From Muribaculum gordoncarteri (GTDB lineage Bacteria; Bacteroidota; Bacteroidia; Bacteroidales; Muribaculaceae), in contig NZ_CP039393.1 in the NCBI RefSeq assembly GCF_004803695.1, positions 1,426,001-1,490,000 on the forward strand: DNA of 64,000 bases, read 5' to 3'. The notes beneath the pieces are model-generated. The model searched no databases and was not told where the DNA came from. It worked only from the letters and a program-made list of their open reading frames with translations. The position numbers and the translations under genes were made by a program. This document shows positions 46,291 to 55,909 of this stretch, in pieces (position 1 is the first letter of the stretch; each line of letters starts with the position of its first letter).

Positions 46291-46970
46291 AAATACAAGA
46301 CATTAAAAATCGCATATTTTCGGAATTGGAGCCTTTTGCAACATCCAATGGATTTAAGATTGTCAAAAGTAGATTTGCATTAAGCAGGAGAATTGGCAAC
46401 AGAAGTGAAGAAATATGGTTCACTACAAATTCTTGGGGATTTGAGATACATCTCTTTCCTTATGTCAGTGTGGATTTTAGTGATATAACTGCCATCTGCA
46501 ATGCCTATGGTTTCCATTTGAATCATTCAGCATTTATAAATCTGAGATTGCTTCAGGCAATAAAATCTAATGGCTTTAATCCGGACTTGCATTGGCAGAT
46601 GCAAGTGAAAAATACGGATAGATTTGTGCTTACTGACAATAATTTTGCTTGCAACTGGCTCGACCTTAACAATGAGTTATTGCCAATTTTACCTCTTGCT
46701 GTGGATTTTATGTCACAATACAATAGTATCGCTGCTTTGGATGCCTTATATAATACAAGACCGATAGAACTCTATTGTCCATATTGTTCCGGACTTGATA
46801 CTCATTGCATGGTTGGACTGATTTCAGCCAAATTATCTCGTAATAGCGATTACGAGGATGTTAAACAAATGTATCAGCAAATTGTGAAACGGGAAAATTT
46901 TACAGTAGAAATGAAATCTTCATTTACACGACTAACGGCCTATCTTGATAATTATGAAGCTGACCGATAA
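46287..46970 (+). CDS. Hypothetical cytoplasmic protein, 227 aa
   Basis: Soluble, no signal. The first half (FATSNGFKIVKSRFALSRRI, EEIWFTTNSWGFEIHLFPYV) resembles DUF4304-like proteins of unknown function, often found with immunity-type genes. A pair CPYCSGLDTHC near residue 160 could bind metal. Last gene of the overlapping run. Confidence 0.6.
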   Translation: MKIQDIKNRIFSELEPFATSNGFKIVKSRFALSRRIGNRSEEIWFTTNSWGFEIHLFPYVSVDFSDITAICNAYGFHLNHSAFINLRLLQAIKSNGFNPDLHWQMQVKNTDRFVLTDNNFACNWLDLNNELLPILPLAVDFMSQYNSIAALDALYNTRPIELYCPYCSGLDTHCMVGLISAKLSRNSDYEDVKQMYQQIVKRENFTVEMKSSFTRLTAYLDNYEADR

Positions 46971-46976
46971 ACGATT

Positions 46977-47096
46977 ATGTATTTGGGAGCTTGCGACAAC
47001 ATCATTATCGGCAATGCCTTCATTTTTTACGGTGAAAACCTCGGCTTGATAATGCTGATTGTATTGTCATACGCTTTTTTTAAAAATTGTGGATAA
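46977..47096 (+). CDS. Possible 39-aa membrane peptide
   Basis: ATG six bases after the previous stop; MYLGACDNIIIGNAFIFYGE then a hydrophobic GLIMLIVLSYAFF segment. No homology evidence; listed because spacing and hydrophobicity fit the neighbouring genes. Confidence 0.3.
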   Translation: MYLGACDNIIIGNAFIFYGENLGLIMLIVLSYAFFKNCG

Positions 47097-47176
47097 CATT
47101 AGCAATACTCCGTGCCTCTCCACGACATTGACATACGTGCAAGCCGGTAGGATGTATTTACATTTAGTATTCTCTT

Positions 47177-47392
47177 TTAATCATCATTCCCAATTAAGTA
47201 ATCTAATTTTACATTCAGCGCATCTGCAATTTTCTTTGCATTTAAAAGCGAGATTGAACATTCGCCACGTTCAACCATTCCTATATAAGTTTGATGATGA
47301 CCTGCGCGAAATGCAAGCTCTTCCTGAGAAATGCTCATTGCCAATCGGCATTTGTGAACATTTCGTCCGAATGCTATGTCTGTTTTATTCAC
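47177..47392 (-). CDS. XRE-family HTH regulator, 71 aa
   Basis: A compact Cro/C1-type HTH domain and nothing else: GRNVHKCRLAMSISQEELAF, then HHQTYIGMVERGECSISLLN (recognition helix region) and KKIADALNVKLDYLI. Small regulators like this often control neighbouring accessory or restriction-type genes; the target is not evident. Divergent from the gene at 47629. Confidence 0.85.
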   Translation of the reverse strand: MNKTDIAFGRNVHKCRLAMSISQEELAFRAGHHQTYIGMVERGECSISLLNAKKIADALNVKLDYLIGNDD

Positions 47393-47628
47393 TTATGCTA
47401 TATTTAGTATATAATTTTAAACGTTTAATTTACCGGAATCAACATATTGTATGACACAATTATTTATTCCCTTCATATTGGATAACAAATTAAACCGACC
47501 CGAGTTTATGAAATAAAATCATAAATATCTCCCGAGCAATACTTCAATTAAAAGGCAATTTTTTGCAACGGACATTATTGTACAATAAAAATTTATACAT
47601 TTGTATCTGAATAATAAAATTGATCACA

Positions 47629-48210
47629 ATGTCACAAGCCGACTGCAATAATAAACCTAAATTAAATATGGGTGTATTGAACGATGTAAGCGGAGTAATA
47701 GTGTATCATGTCGTAAGAATTCCGAAACGGCAATACGAGGTAAATGAACCATTTGAATTTCCCATCTCGGAAAGAGATTTTTCATCGGCACCATCCTATA
47801 AACAAGAAGCGGAGAATCTACTTGAGCAAGCACGGCTCAATGAATTTCCTGAATATCCATCACGAAAAGATTGTCTATTTGTTGCCCGAAATCGTGAAGA
47901 TATGGACGCGTGGATTCATTATAAATATAGAGATGATTGCGATTTTGTGCTATACAAAATTCTGTTAGAAAAGGGCAAACTTATTTGGCTGGACACCGAA
48001 TGGTATGAAGGCGCAGCCGAGTTGTTAGCGCCTGACAATATCGTGCTTACTCACAACAAAACATTACCGGAATGCATTTCAAATTATTGGAATGGAGTGC
48101 CATACCGTAAAAATGGATATGGATTGATTGAAGGATTGTTCTATGGAACAGCCAAAATATTGTCAAAAGACAAGTATCAGATTCGTAATCGGAAAATAAT
48201 AAAGGCTTAA
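47629..48210 (+). CDS. DUF2441-like protein, 193 aa
   Basis: The ATG at 47629 is preferred over the TTG at 47620. GVIVYHVVRIPKRQYEVNEP followed by NEFPEYPSRKDCLFVARNRE matches the pattern of DUF2441-type proteins, related by pattern to ADP-ribosyl-like domains found as toxin or effector-type accessory genes; this family call is tentative. Preceded by a TACATTTG -7-like box near 47597. It converges with rfbB across a large palindrome. Confidence 0.5.
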   Translation: MSQADCNNKPKLNMGVLNDVSGVIVYHVVRIPKRQYEVNEPFEFPISERDFSSAPSYKQEAENLLEQARLNEFPEYPSRKDCLFVARNREDMDAWIHYKYRDDCDFVLYKILLEKGKLIWLDTEWYEGAAELLAPDNIVLTHNKTLPECISNYWNGVPYRKNGYGLIEGLFYGTAKILSKDKYQIRNRKIIKA

Positions 48211-48220
48211 CAATATATAT

Positions 48221-48266
48221 TATACTACTACGGCGCACCGGAATTCCGGTGCGCCGTAGTAGTATA
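48221..48266. terminator. 46-bp perfect palindrome between convergent genes
   Basis: Arms TATACTACTACGGCGCACCG and its exact complement around a central GAATTC. No loop bases and no T tract. Likely a bidirectional terminator for 47629 (+) and rfbB (-), but unusually long and perfect. Confidence 0.6.
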
Positions 48267-48286
48267 TGTGATGTAGTAGTGGGTAA

Positions 48287-49423
48287 TTAGCGGTTGGCAT
48301 ACATGTCCTCGTAGTAGCGCTGATAGTCGCCCGAGGTTATGTGGTCCATCCAGGGTTGATTGTCAAGATACCAGCGGACGGTCTTTTCGATGCCCTCCTC
48401 AAACTGAAGCGACGGCTCCCAACCGAGCTCACGCTGAAGTTTGCGCGAATCAATGGCATAGCGCATGTCGTGACCAAGTCGGTCAGTGACATAGGTTATG
48501 AGGTGCTCACTGTGACCTTCGGGGTTGCCGAGCAGACGATCGACAGTGCGTATGATCACACGTATAAGGTCGATATTTTTCCACTCATTGAATCCTCCGA
48601 TGTTGTAAGTGTCGGCAATCTTTCCCTTATGGAATATCAAATCGATTGCGCGAGCGTGATCCTCAACGAAGAGCCAGTCACGCACATTTTCACCCTTGCC
48701 GTAGACTGGCAGCGGCTTGCCGTGGCGTATATTGTTTATAAACAACGGTATCAACTTTTCGGGGAACTGGTAAGGGCCGTAGTTGTTGGAACAATTGGTT
48801 ACAATTGTAGGCATTCCGTAGGTGTCGTGATAGGCACGCACAAAGTGGTCGCTCGACGCCTTTGAGGCACTATAGGGACTGTGAGGATTGTATTTGGTTG
48901 TTTCAAGGAAAAATTCAGAACCGTAGGCGTGATGATGTTCGGTCGACGAAGCTGTGGTAGTGAACGGCGACTCAATACCTTCGGGGTCGGTGAGCTCAAG
49001 TGCTCCATAAACTTCATCGGTCGAAATGTGATAGAACAATTTGCCGTCATATTTCTCGGGCAACGACTCCCAATATTCCTTGGCCGCCTGAAGCAAAGCG
49101 AGTGTACCCATAACATTTGTGCGGGCAAATGTGAACGGATCCTTGATTGAGCGGTCGACATGACTCTCGGCGGCAAGATGTATAATGCCATCTATCTTAT
49201 GCTCTACGATTATGCGTCGCATCTCGTCAAGATCGGCGATATCGGCCTTGACAAATGTATAGTTGGGGCTATCCTCTATATCCTTGAGATTGGCGAGGTT
49301 ACCGGCATAGGTGAGTTTGTCAAGGTTTACGATGTGATAATCGGGATATTTGTTGACAAAAAGTCGCACAACATGTGAGCCTATGAATCCGGCACCGCCG
49401 GTTATGAGTATATTTCGTTTCAT
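48287..49423 (-). CDS. rfbB: dTDP-glucose 4,6-dehydratase
   Basis: 378 residues from Met at 49423 (MKRNILITGGAGFIGSHVV). Extended SDR enzyme with Rossmann motif GGAGFIGSH, catalytic TDEVYG and YSASKASSDH (Tyr-x3-Lys). Second step of dTDP-L-rhamnose synthesis. Same strand and order as rfbC and rfbA, forming an rfbACB operon. Confidence 0.95.
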   Translation of the reverse strand: MKRNILITGGAGFIGSHVVRLFVNKYPDYHIVNLDKLTYAGNLANLKDIEDSPNYTFVKADIADLDEMRRIIVEHKIDGIIHLAAESHVDRSIKDPFTFARTNVMGTLALLQAAKEYWESLPEKYDGKLFYHISTDEVYGALELTDPEGIESPFTTTASSTEHHHAYGSEFFLETTKYNPHSPYSASKASSDHFVRAYHDTYGMPTIVTNCSNNYGPYQFPEKLIPLFINNIRHGKPLPVYGKGENVRDWLFVEDHARAIDLIFHKGKIADTYNIGGFNEWKNIDLIRVIIRTVDRLLGNPEGHSEHLITYVTDRLGHDMRYAIDSRKLQRELGWEPSLQFEEGIEKTVRWYLDNQPWMDHITSGDYQRYYEDMYANR

Positions 49424-49478
49424 TATCTTTATTGTATTTATTATTTTTACCAATTAGTCAAATAAGCTGAAATTTTTA

Positions 49479-50054
49479 CTATTGCTTATATTGATCAACA
49501 TCGTAGTCAAACGGCGAATCAAAGTCGGCAAGCAAAGGATGCTTCGTGTCCTTCTCGCTCAGAATGGCACATGCAGGGTCGATACGCCAATCAATACCAA
49601 GCGAATCATCGGCAATAGATATGCCTCCATCGGCCTGAGGGGCATAATAATTGTCACACTTGTATTGGAACACTGCAGTTTCGCTCAACACGGCAAAACC
49701 ATGGGCGAAACCTCGCGGAACAAAGAACTGCCTATGGTTTTCCTCGCTTAGCTCAACAGCCACATGACGGCCATAGGTAGGCGAACCCTTACGTATGTCA
49801 ACAGCTACATCAAGCACCCGTCCTTTGACACAACGCACAAGCTTGGACTGAGTGTATGGCGGACGCTGGAAATGCAGTCCTCTCATCACGCCACGTGTCG
49901 AGCATGACTCATTGTCCTGTACAAAATCCACAGGACGCACCTTCTCGTCAAATTCGCGTTTTGAGTAGCTCTCAAAAAAATATCCTCGAGAATCATTAAA
50001 TAAGCGCGGCTCAATTATTACCACGCCCTCTATATCGGTCTTTATTACCTCCAT
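49479..50054 (-). CDS. rfbC: dTDP-4-dehydrorhamnose 3,5-epimerase
   Basis: 191 residues from Met at 50054 (MEVIKTDIEGVVIIEP); a longer frame overlaps the rfbA 3' end and is rejected. Cupin fold with RGYFFESYS, the catalytic His in RGLHFQRPPY, and VPRGFAHGFAVLS. Third enzyme of the rhamnose pathway. Confidence 0.94.
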   Translation of the reverse strand: MEVIKTDIEGVVIIEPRLFNDSRGYFFESYSKREFDEKVRPVDFVQDNESCSTRGVMRGLHFQRPPYTQSKLVRCVKGRVLDVAVDIRKGSPTYGRHVAVELSEENHRQFFVPRGFAHGFAVLSETAVFQYKCDNYYAPQADGGISIADDSLGIDWRIDPACAILSEKDTKHPLLADFDSPFDYDVDQYKQ

Positions 50055-50103
50055 CGCTTTATAATTTGCAGGAATTGAAAAACAATAACTAAAATCAGAG
50101 TTA

Positions 50104-51009
50104 TCAATCCAAATTTTTACATCCGGTACGCTCAACCTCTTCTACTACCTTCAGAAGATATTGACCATACTGATTCTTCAACATCGGGCGGGCAAGCTCA
50201 ACCATTTTATCGCGTGAAATCCAGCCCTGTCGATAAGCGATACCTTCAAGACAGGCAATCTTGAGTCCCTGACGCTTCTCAAGCACCTCGACATATATTG
50301 AAGCTTCGGCAAGCGAATCGTGAGTACCGGTATCAAGCCAGGCAAAGCCTCGGGGCAAAGTCTGCACCTTCAACTCACCATCCTTAAGAAATTCCTGATT
50401 CACAGTGGTGATTTCCAATTCACCACGTGCCGACGGTTTGATTGTAGCGGCTACATCCACCACCTTGTTGGGGTAGAAATACAATCCAACGACGGCATAG
50501 TTTGACTTAGGATGTTCAGGCTTCTCCTCTATCGACAGGCAGTTACCGTTATGATCAAATTCGGCAACACCGTAACGCTCGGGATCGTCAACCCAATATC
50601 CAAACACCGTAGCCTTACCCTCACTCTCAGCCGTGCGCACAGCCTCCTTCAAGATACCGGAAAATCCTGCGCCATGGAATATATTATCGCCCAACACAAG
50701 ACAAGCCGCATCATCGCCAATGAACTCACGACCGATAATAAATGCCTGCGCCAATCCGTCGGGACTTGGCTGCTCGGCATAGCTAAGATTTAAGCCATAG
50801 TCGCTGCCATCGCCAAGCAAGCGCTTGAACCCCGGCAAATCCTGCGGAGTTGATATCACCAGAATATCACGAATTCCGGCAAGCATCAATGCCGAAATAG
50901 GATAATACACCATCGGCTTGTCATAAATCGGGAGCAACTGCTTGCTAACTCCTTTGGTAATCGGATACAAACGTGTGCCCGATCCTCCTGCCAAAACTAT
51001 TCCTTTCAT
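50104..51009 (-). CDS. rfbA: Glucose-1-phosphate thymidylyltransferase
   Basis: 301 residues. Nucleotidyltransferase signature [11 protein letters not shown] at residues 6-16, then [15 protein letters not shown] and DNIFHG (metal Asp). It makes dTDP-glucose, the first rhamnose-pathway step. First gene of the minus-strand rfbACB operon; rfbD is elsewhere (27.6 kb). Confidence 0.95.
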   Translation of the reverse strand: MKGIVLAGGSGTRLYPITKGVSKQLLPIYDKPMVYYPISALMLAGIRDILVISTPQDLPGFKRLLGDGSDYGLNLSYAEQPSPDGLAQAFIIGREFIGDDAACLVLGDNIFHGAGFSGILKEAVRTAESEGKATVFGYWVDDPERYGVAEFDHNGNCLSIEEKPEHPKSNYAVVGLYFYPNKVVDVAATIKPSARGELEITTVNQEFLKDGELKVQTLPRGFAWLDTGTHDSLAEASIYVEVLEKRQGLKIACLEGIAYRQGWISRDKMVELARPMLKNQYGQYLLKVVEEVERTGCKNLD

Positions 51010-51209
51010 TTCATCAAAAAATGATTAAAAGCAACGGGAGGAGCCTAAGCGACACCCGATCCCGCTCGATTCAAAATGAATTTTCTGCAAATATAATGCT
51101 ATTTCCTTAGATAACAAACACCTCCCCACCCCAATTTCACACAACCGCGAGCCTTCTCAATGCGCCCGCGTTCAAAATCCCTCCCCATTTGAATTGGGTT
51201 AAGGCATAA

Positions 51210-51250
51210 AAATAAGGTCGTTCTCGATTGATGTCGGAACGGCCTTATTT
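51210..51250 (-). terminator. Intrinsic terminator downstream of the 51379 gene
   Basis: AAATAAGG(C)CGTTC / GAACGACCTTATTT arms (one G-T), followed on the minus strand by TTTTTA. The remaining bases of 51010-51378 hold no gene. Confidence 0.75.
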
Positions 51251-51378
51251 GGTTGAACTGAATCAAATAATATAAAGTATAATCACAGGAGCTCAAAAAT
51301 AATCCTATTCAGTTCAATATGTCGATAAGGTTTTCTAATAATAATTTCATTTCAATCAGCTACTGATATACAGCGCAA

Positions 51379-51996
51379 TCACAGATAGACAGCAATCTCA
51401 AATACCATGCCCTGCACCGGATTGCGGGTATATCGGCTCGATGACTCATAGACGCGGTTGGTGTCAAGATTTGAAATCTTGTAAGCCAACGTTATCAATG
51501 CCGGTCCTAACCGCAATGTAGGTCCCACCAACACTCCAAATGACACGTTGTTACATTTATATTCAACCTCCTGCCATTTTTTGCCCGTCTGGCGATAGAT
51601 AGTACAGTAGTGGTTGGTGCTAAATCTCACCGATGGCGTGATGTTTAGTCCTATTCCCGCATTGCCTATCCGAAAAATCGGCGCTGTATCAATTACAATC
51701 GACGGCTCAATATAGAGCGATGTGTTCTGCGCATAATCATTATAATAGTGATTGCAGCAACAATCATCATAACCGCCAAACAAATCAAACAGAAGTCCTG
51801 CTTCCGATATTTCGCCCCACACACCAAGGCTTCCGCCAATTCCGATGTGCTTGTCCACCATATAGTGATAGGAGAATGCCACATTATAATTATCACCGTC
51901 AACTCCTAAGTTTATGCCGACTCGGTTGGAATCCTCCTGACACCACACATTAGCAATGATAAAAACTGAAAACAATATGCATAGACATCTTTTCAT
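51379..51996 (-). CDS. Outer-membrane beta-barrel-like exported protein
   Basis: 205 residues from Met at 51996. Signal peptide MKRCLCILFSVFIIANVWCQ. The mature protein consists of alternating amphipathic strands (VGINLGVDGDNYNVAFSYHY, GIGGSLGVWGEI) and ends with an aromatic-hydrophobic strand (MVFEIAVYL), fitting a small beta barrel. An odd DDCCCNHYYND cluster lies near residue 83. No precise family. Confidence 0.65.
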   Translation of the reverse strand: MKRCLCILFSVFIIANVWCQEDSNRVGINLGVDGDNYNVAFSYHYMVDKHIGIGGSLGVWGEISEAGLLFDLFGGYDDCCCNHYYNDYAQNTSLYIEPSIVIDTAPIFRIGNAGIGLNITPSVRFSTNHYCTIYRQTGKKWQEVEYKCNNVSFGVLVGPTLRLGPALITLAYKISNLDTNRVYESSSRYTRNPVQGMVFEIAVYL

Positions 51997-52269
51997 CTTT
52001 GATTGATTTTGATTGGTTATATTTCCCATCAGCATCGCCACGTGCCCGACACCAATGCTTATCGTTTACCCCTAAGAGTATAAAAGCCCGATTATCCCCT
52101 ATTCTTTTATCTTAAAAAATATTAATCGCTCAAAAGCCGCCGTTTTCCACAATCAACTCACCTCAACAACATCCCACCCTCGATCACATTCCCACATAAA
52201 TATCAATGCCCGGAAGCATATCGCTTTCCGGGCATTGCACATATTCCAACAAAACAGATTAACTATTTA

Positions 52270-52851
52270 TCAATAATTATTTTTCTTACGCTCAAAGTAG
52301 CCTTGTTCCTTTCCGCATACCGGGCATTTGCCGGGAGCAGACTTGCCCTTATGGATATATCCGCAGTAACGGCACTGCCATTCCTCTTCCTCCGCGTCAC
52401 AGAACACGCTTTCGCTCTCTACGCGTTCGAGCAGCTTCAGGTAACGGGCTTCATGACCCTGTTCCACCTGTGCAACAAGTTTGAAGTGTGAAGCAATGCG
52501 AGGGAATCCCTCCTCCTGTGCAACACGTGCAAACTCAAGATACATGTCTGACCACTCCTCATGCTCACCGGCAGCAGCTTCACGCAGGTTACGTGCCGTA
52601 TCGCCAATAGGTCCTGCAGGATATGACGCGGTTATCTCAAGCATTCCTTCATCAAGATAGCTGAAGAAACTCTTGGCATGAGCATATTCCTGCTCAGCCG
52701 TTTCAAGGAATATAGCGGCTATCTGCTCATAACCTTCATTCTTGGCTACTTCGGCAAATATTGTGTAACGACCGCGAGCTTGCGATTCACCGGCAAATGA
52801 CTTAAGCAGATTCTGCTCAGTACGTGTACCTTTGATGCTTTTATTATCCAT
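52270..52851 (-). CDS. rbr: Rubrerythrin
   Basis: 193 residues. Ferritin-like di-iron domain with FAGESQARGRY, ETAEQEYAHAK and EEGFPRIASHF plus VEQGHEARY (Glu/His ligands), followed by a rubredoxin-like C-terminal domain CRYCGYIH ... CPVCG (two Cys pairs). NADH-peroxidase-type defence against hydrogen peroxide in anaerobes. Monocistronic, divergent from the trp operon. Confidence 0.95.
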   Translation of the reverse strand: MDNKSIKGTRTEQNLLKSFAGESQARGRYTIFAEVAKNEGYEQIAAIFLETAEQEYAHAKSFFSYLDEGMLEITASYPAGPIGDTARNLREAAAGEHEEWSDMYLEFARVAQEEGFPRIASHFKLVAQVEQGHEARYLKLLERVESESVFCDAEEEEWQCRYCGYIHKGKSAPGKCPVCGKEQGYFERKKNNY

Positions 52852-53031
52852 AATACAAATTATAAAATTTATTTTTTCAATTATACTATTTTAACGCAGG
52901 ACTAATTAAATTGTTCAACGCTCCGAAACTATTTCTCCGACATTGAAATTTGCATATTTATGCATTACATATTAACAAAAGCACTTAAACACGACAAAAT
53001 ATCGAAAATAATTAAACTTTTGCCCCTAAAA

Positions 53032-53063
53032 TTTGTATTTTAATAAAAACAACTGTATATTTG
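53032..53063 (+). promoter_or_regulatory. trp operon promoter
   Basis: TTTG (53032-53035), 20-base spacer, TATATTTG (53056-53063), a perfect Bacteroidota promoter 20 bases before the leader peptide. Confidence 0.8.
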
Positions 53064-53082
53064 CAGCATAAAACAATTAATC

Positions 53083-53145
53083 ATGTCATATATATACAAC
53101 ATAAATCATTGGTGGCACATCGGTAACAAATATCGATGGCAATGA
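53083..53145 (+). CDS. trpL: trp leader peptide with tandem Trp codons
   Basis: 20 codons: MSYIYNINHWWHIGNKYRWQ, with two adjacent TGG codons (53110-53115) and a third at 53137. It lies between the trp promoter and an intrinsic terminator ahead of trpB. Ribosome stalling at the Trp codons would control termination, as in classical attenuation. Confidence 0.85.
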   Translation: MSYIYNINHWWHIGNKYRWQ

Positions 53146-53197
53146 TATGTTATAGTTGATCAATATCTACAATTAAATACATAACTGCACTTTAGAG

Positions 53198-53227
53198 AGC
53201 CGTCGATATTACATCGATGGCTTTTTT
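53198..53227 (+). terminator. trp attenuator
   Basis: AGCCGTCGAT / ATCGATGGCT stem (one G-T) followed by six T, 35 bases before the trpB start. Corresponds to the terminator of the Bacteroidales trp leader. Confidence 0.85.
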
Positions 53228-53262
53228 ATTAACATCACTATTACGGCAAAACGCAAAAAACA

Positions 53263-54462
53263 ATGAACAACTACCATCATCACACCCTCCCGGTAAACGA
53301 TGCCGGATATTATGGCCGATTCGGTGGAGCCTATATTCCCGAAATCCTGCACCACAATGTGGAGATGCTCACCGAAGCATACTATCGCTATATCGACGAC
53401 CCGCAATTCAATCAACAGTTCAACGACCTGATGCGCGACTACGTAGGGCGTCCGTCACCGCTGTATCGCGCCGGCCGACTGAGCGAACTTTACAACACCA
53501 ACATATACCTTAAGCGTGAAGACCTAAACCACACAGGCGCTCACAAGATAAACAACGCCATAGGCTCGGTGCTGCTGGCAATGCGCATGGGCAAGAAGCG
53601 CATCATCGCCGAAACCGGAGCCGGACAACACGGTGTAGCCACAGCAACTGTGTGCGCGCTCATGGGACTTGAATGTGTAGTCTACATGGGAGCAACCGAT
53701 GTAGCACGACAGCAGCCCAACGTAGAGCGCATGAAGATGCTCGGAGCTACGGTGATTCCGGTCGAAAGCGGCAACATGACCCTAAAGGATGCTACAAATG
53801 AAGCCATACGCGACTGGTGCTGCAACCCCGACAGCTTTTATGTCATCGGGAGCACCGTGGGACCTCATCCCTACCCTGAAATGGTAGCACGATTCCAGTC
53901 AATAATAAGTGAGGAGATAAAGTCACAGCTCAAGTCACACATAGGTCGCGAAAATCCCGATTACGTAATAGCCTGTGTGGGCGGAGGCAGCAATGCCGCA
54001 GGTGCTTTCTACCATTTCATCGACAATCCCGATGTAAAACTTGTAGCTGCCGAAGCAGCCGGACTGGGTGTCGACACCGACAAGACTGCTGCAACAATAC
54101 AGGCAGGCACCGAGGGCATAATACACGGTGCACGCACATTGGTGATGCAGACACCCGACGGACAGATAATAGAACCCTACTCCATATCGGCAGGTCTTGA
54201 CTATCCCGGCATAGGCCCCTTGCATGCCTATCTTGCATCAACAGGCCGCACAAAAGTACTGCCCGTAACCGACGACGAAGCGCTGAGAGCGGCATTCAGG
54301 CTGACACGCATCGAAGGCATAATTCCGGCTCTTGAATCGGCCCACGCTCTCGGAGCTCTCGACAAAATGGACTTCAAGCCCGATGATATAGTGGTAGTAA
54401 ACCTCTCAGGGCGCGGCGACAAGGACATGCACACCTACATGGCTTATAAAGACAAATATTAA
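53263..54462 (+). CDS. trpB: Tryptophan synthase beta chain
   Basis: 399 residues. The PLP lysine is in [34 protein letters not shown]-type loop ([13 protein letters not shown]) and GLDYPGIGP are canonical. Condenses indole with serine. First structural gene of trpBEGDCFA, an order usual in Bacteroidales. Confidence 0.96.
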   Translation: MNNYHHHTLPVNDAGYYGRFGGAYIPEILHHNVEMLTEAYYRYIDDPQFNQQFNDLMRDYVGRPSPLYRAGRLSELYNTNIYLKREDLNHTGAHKINNAIGSVLLAMRMGKKRIIAETGAGQHGVATATVCALMGLECVVYMGATDVARQQPNVERMKMLGATVIPVESGNMTLKDATNEAIRDWCCNPDSFYVIGSTVGPHPYPEMVARFQSIISEEIKSQLKSHIGRENPDYVIACVGGGSNAAGAFYHFIDNPDVKLVAAEAAGLGVDTDKTAATIQAGTEGIIHGARTLVMQTPDGQIIEPYSISAGLDYPGIGPLHAYLASTGRTKVLPVTDDEALRAAFRLTRIEGIIPALESAHALGALDKMDFKPDDIVVVNLSGRGDKDMHTYMAYKDKY

Positions 54463-54476
54463 AACTCACTGACAAG

Positions 54477-55889
54477 ATGAAACGATACAACCTCATTGTA
54501 AAATCGCGCATGATTCCTGCCGACCTGGAAACTCCGGTAGGCATCTACCTTAAGATTCGCGACCTCTATCCCGAGTCGGCACTACTTGAAAGCTCCGACT
54601 ATCACACATCGCAAAACTCCATAAGCTATATCGGTGTCGATCCCATAGCCTCATTTGTAGTCGTCGATGAAGCCATAATAGCCACCTACCCCGACGGTTC
54701 GTCACAACGCATTGAAGTGACCGACGACACAGATGTTGTCGACATGCTTCGCGATTATATCGAGTCCTACGACATCGCAGGAGAAACATCGCCCGGGGCC
54801 AACGGCTTTTTCGGCTACACAGGCTACGATTGCGTGCGTTACTTTGAAAAGAGCGTACCTGTTCACGGCAAGGACTGCTGTTTCACCGGAATACCAGATA
54901 TGAAATATGTGTTATACCGCTATATAATAACGGTGAACCACTATAAGAATCAGATGACGATATACGAGCATCTGTCCGACGGTGACGAATCGGGAATCGA
55001 CGAGATAATAAGCATCTTGCACAATAACAACATGGCCCAGTACTCATTCAGCACTACAGGCGCGGCATCGTCACCGATTACCGACGAAGAGTACAAGGTT
55101 ATGGTGCAGCGGGGAATCGCCCACGCATTACGAGGTGATGTGTTCCAGATTGTACTGTCACGCCGATTCTCCCAAACCTTCTCAGGTGATGAATTCAATG
55201 TTTACCGTGCGTTACGTTGCGTCAACCCGTCACCCTATTTGTTCTATTTTGATTTCGGTTCATTCCGCATTTTCGGTTCCTCACCCGAAACTCATCTGCG
55301 CATCAGCGGACATGACGCCTACATTGACCCGATAGCCGGCACATTCAAGCGCACCGGAAACGATGCACGTGACCATGAACTTGCCGAGGCTCTGCTTGTC
55401 GACGAGAAAGAAAATGCCGAACACATAATGCTCGTCGACCTTGCACGCAACGACCTCAGCCGAAGCGGCGGACGCGTCAATATAGAGTTCCTGCGACAAA
55501 TTCAATACTACTCCCATGTCATACACATGGTATCAAGAGTTCATGCCACACTTCCCGAGAATACCAATCCCTATAGATTGTTTGCCGACACATTCCCCGC
55601 CGGAACACTAAGCGGAGCACCAAAGGTAAAAGCCATGCAGCTTATCGACTTGATCGAGCCTCACAACCGCATGATATATGGCGGCTGCATAGGATTCATA
55701 GGATTCAACGGCGACCTAAACCAGGCCATTACAATAAGGAGTTTCCTCAGCTATAACAACACTCTATATTCACAAGCCGGAGCCGGAGTCGTGGCACATT
55801 CCATTACCGAAAACGAGCTTCAGGAAACCAACAACAAGTTAGGCGCACTATTCAACGCAGTGAAGTATGCCGAAACATTCGGACATTAA
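54477..55889 (+). CDS. trpE: Anthranilate synthase component I
   Basis: 470 residues. Chorismate-utilising domain with SPETHLRI, DPIAGTFKRTG, DEKENAEHIMLVDLARNDL and FPAGTLSGAPKVKAM. The N-terminal regulatory part contains LLESSDYHT, part of the tryptophan-feedback site. Makes anthranilate with ammonia from TrpG. Followed after 20 bases by the interrupted trpG. Confidence 0.95.
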   Translation: MKRYNLIVKSRMIPADLETPVGIYLKIRDLYPESALLESSDYHTSQNSISYIGVDPIASFVVVDEAIIATYPDGSSQRIEVTDDTDVVDMLRDYIESYDIAGETSPGANGFFGYTGYDCVRYFEKSVPVHGKDCCFTGIPDMKYVLYRYIITVNHYKNQMTIYEHLSDGDESGIDEIISILHNNNMAQYSFSTTGAASSPITDEEYKVMVQRGIAHALRGDVFQIVLSRRFSQTFSGDEFNVYRALRCVNPSPYLFYFDFGSFRIFGSSPETHLRISGHDAYIDPIAGTFKRTGNDARDHELAEALLVDEKENAEHIMLVDLARNDLSRSGGRVNIEFLRQIQYYSHVIHMVSRVHATLPENTNPYRLFADTFPAGTLSGAPKVKAMQLIDLIEPHNRMIYGGCIGFIGFNGDLNQAITIRSFLSYNNTLYSQAGAGVVAHSITENELQETNNKLGALFNAVKYAETFGH

Positions 55890-55909
55890 CCCGTAAAAAC
55901 CGAAACGCA

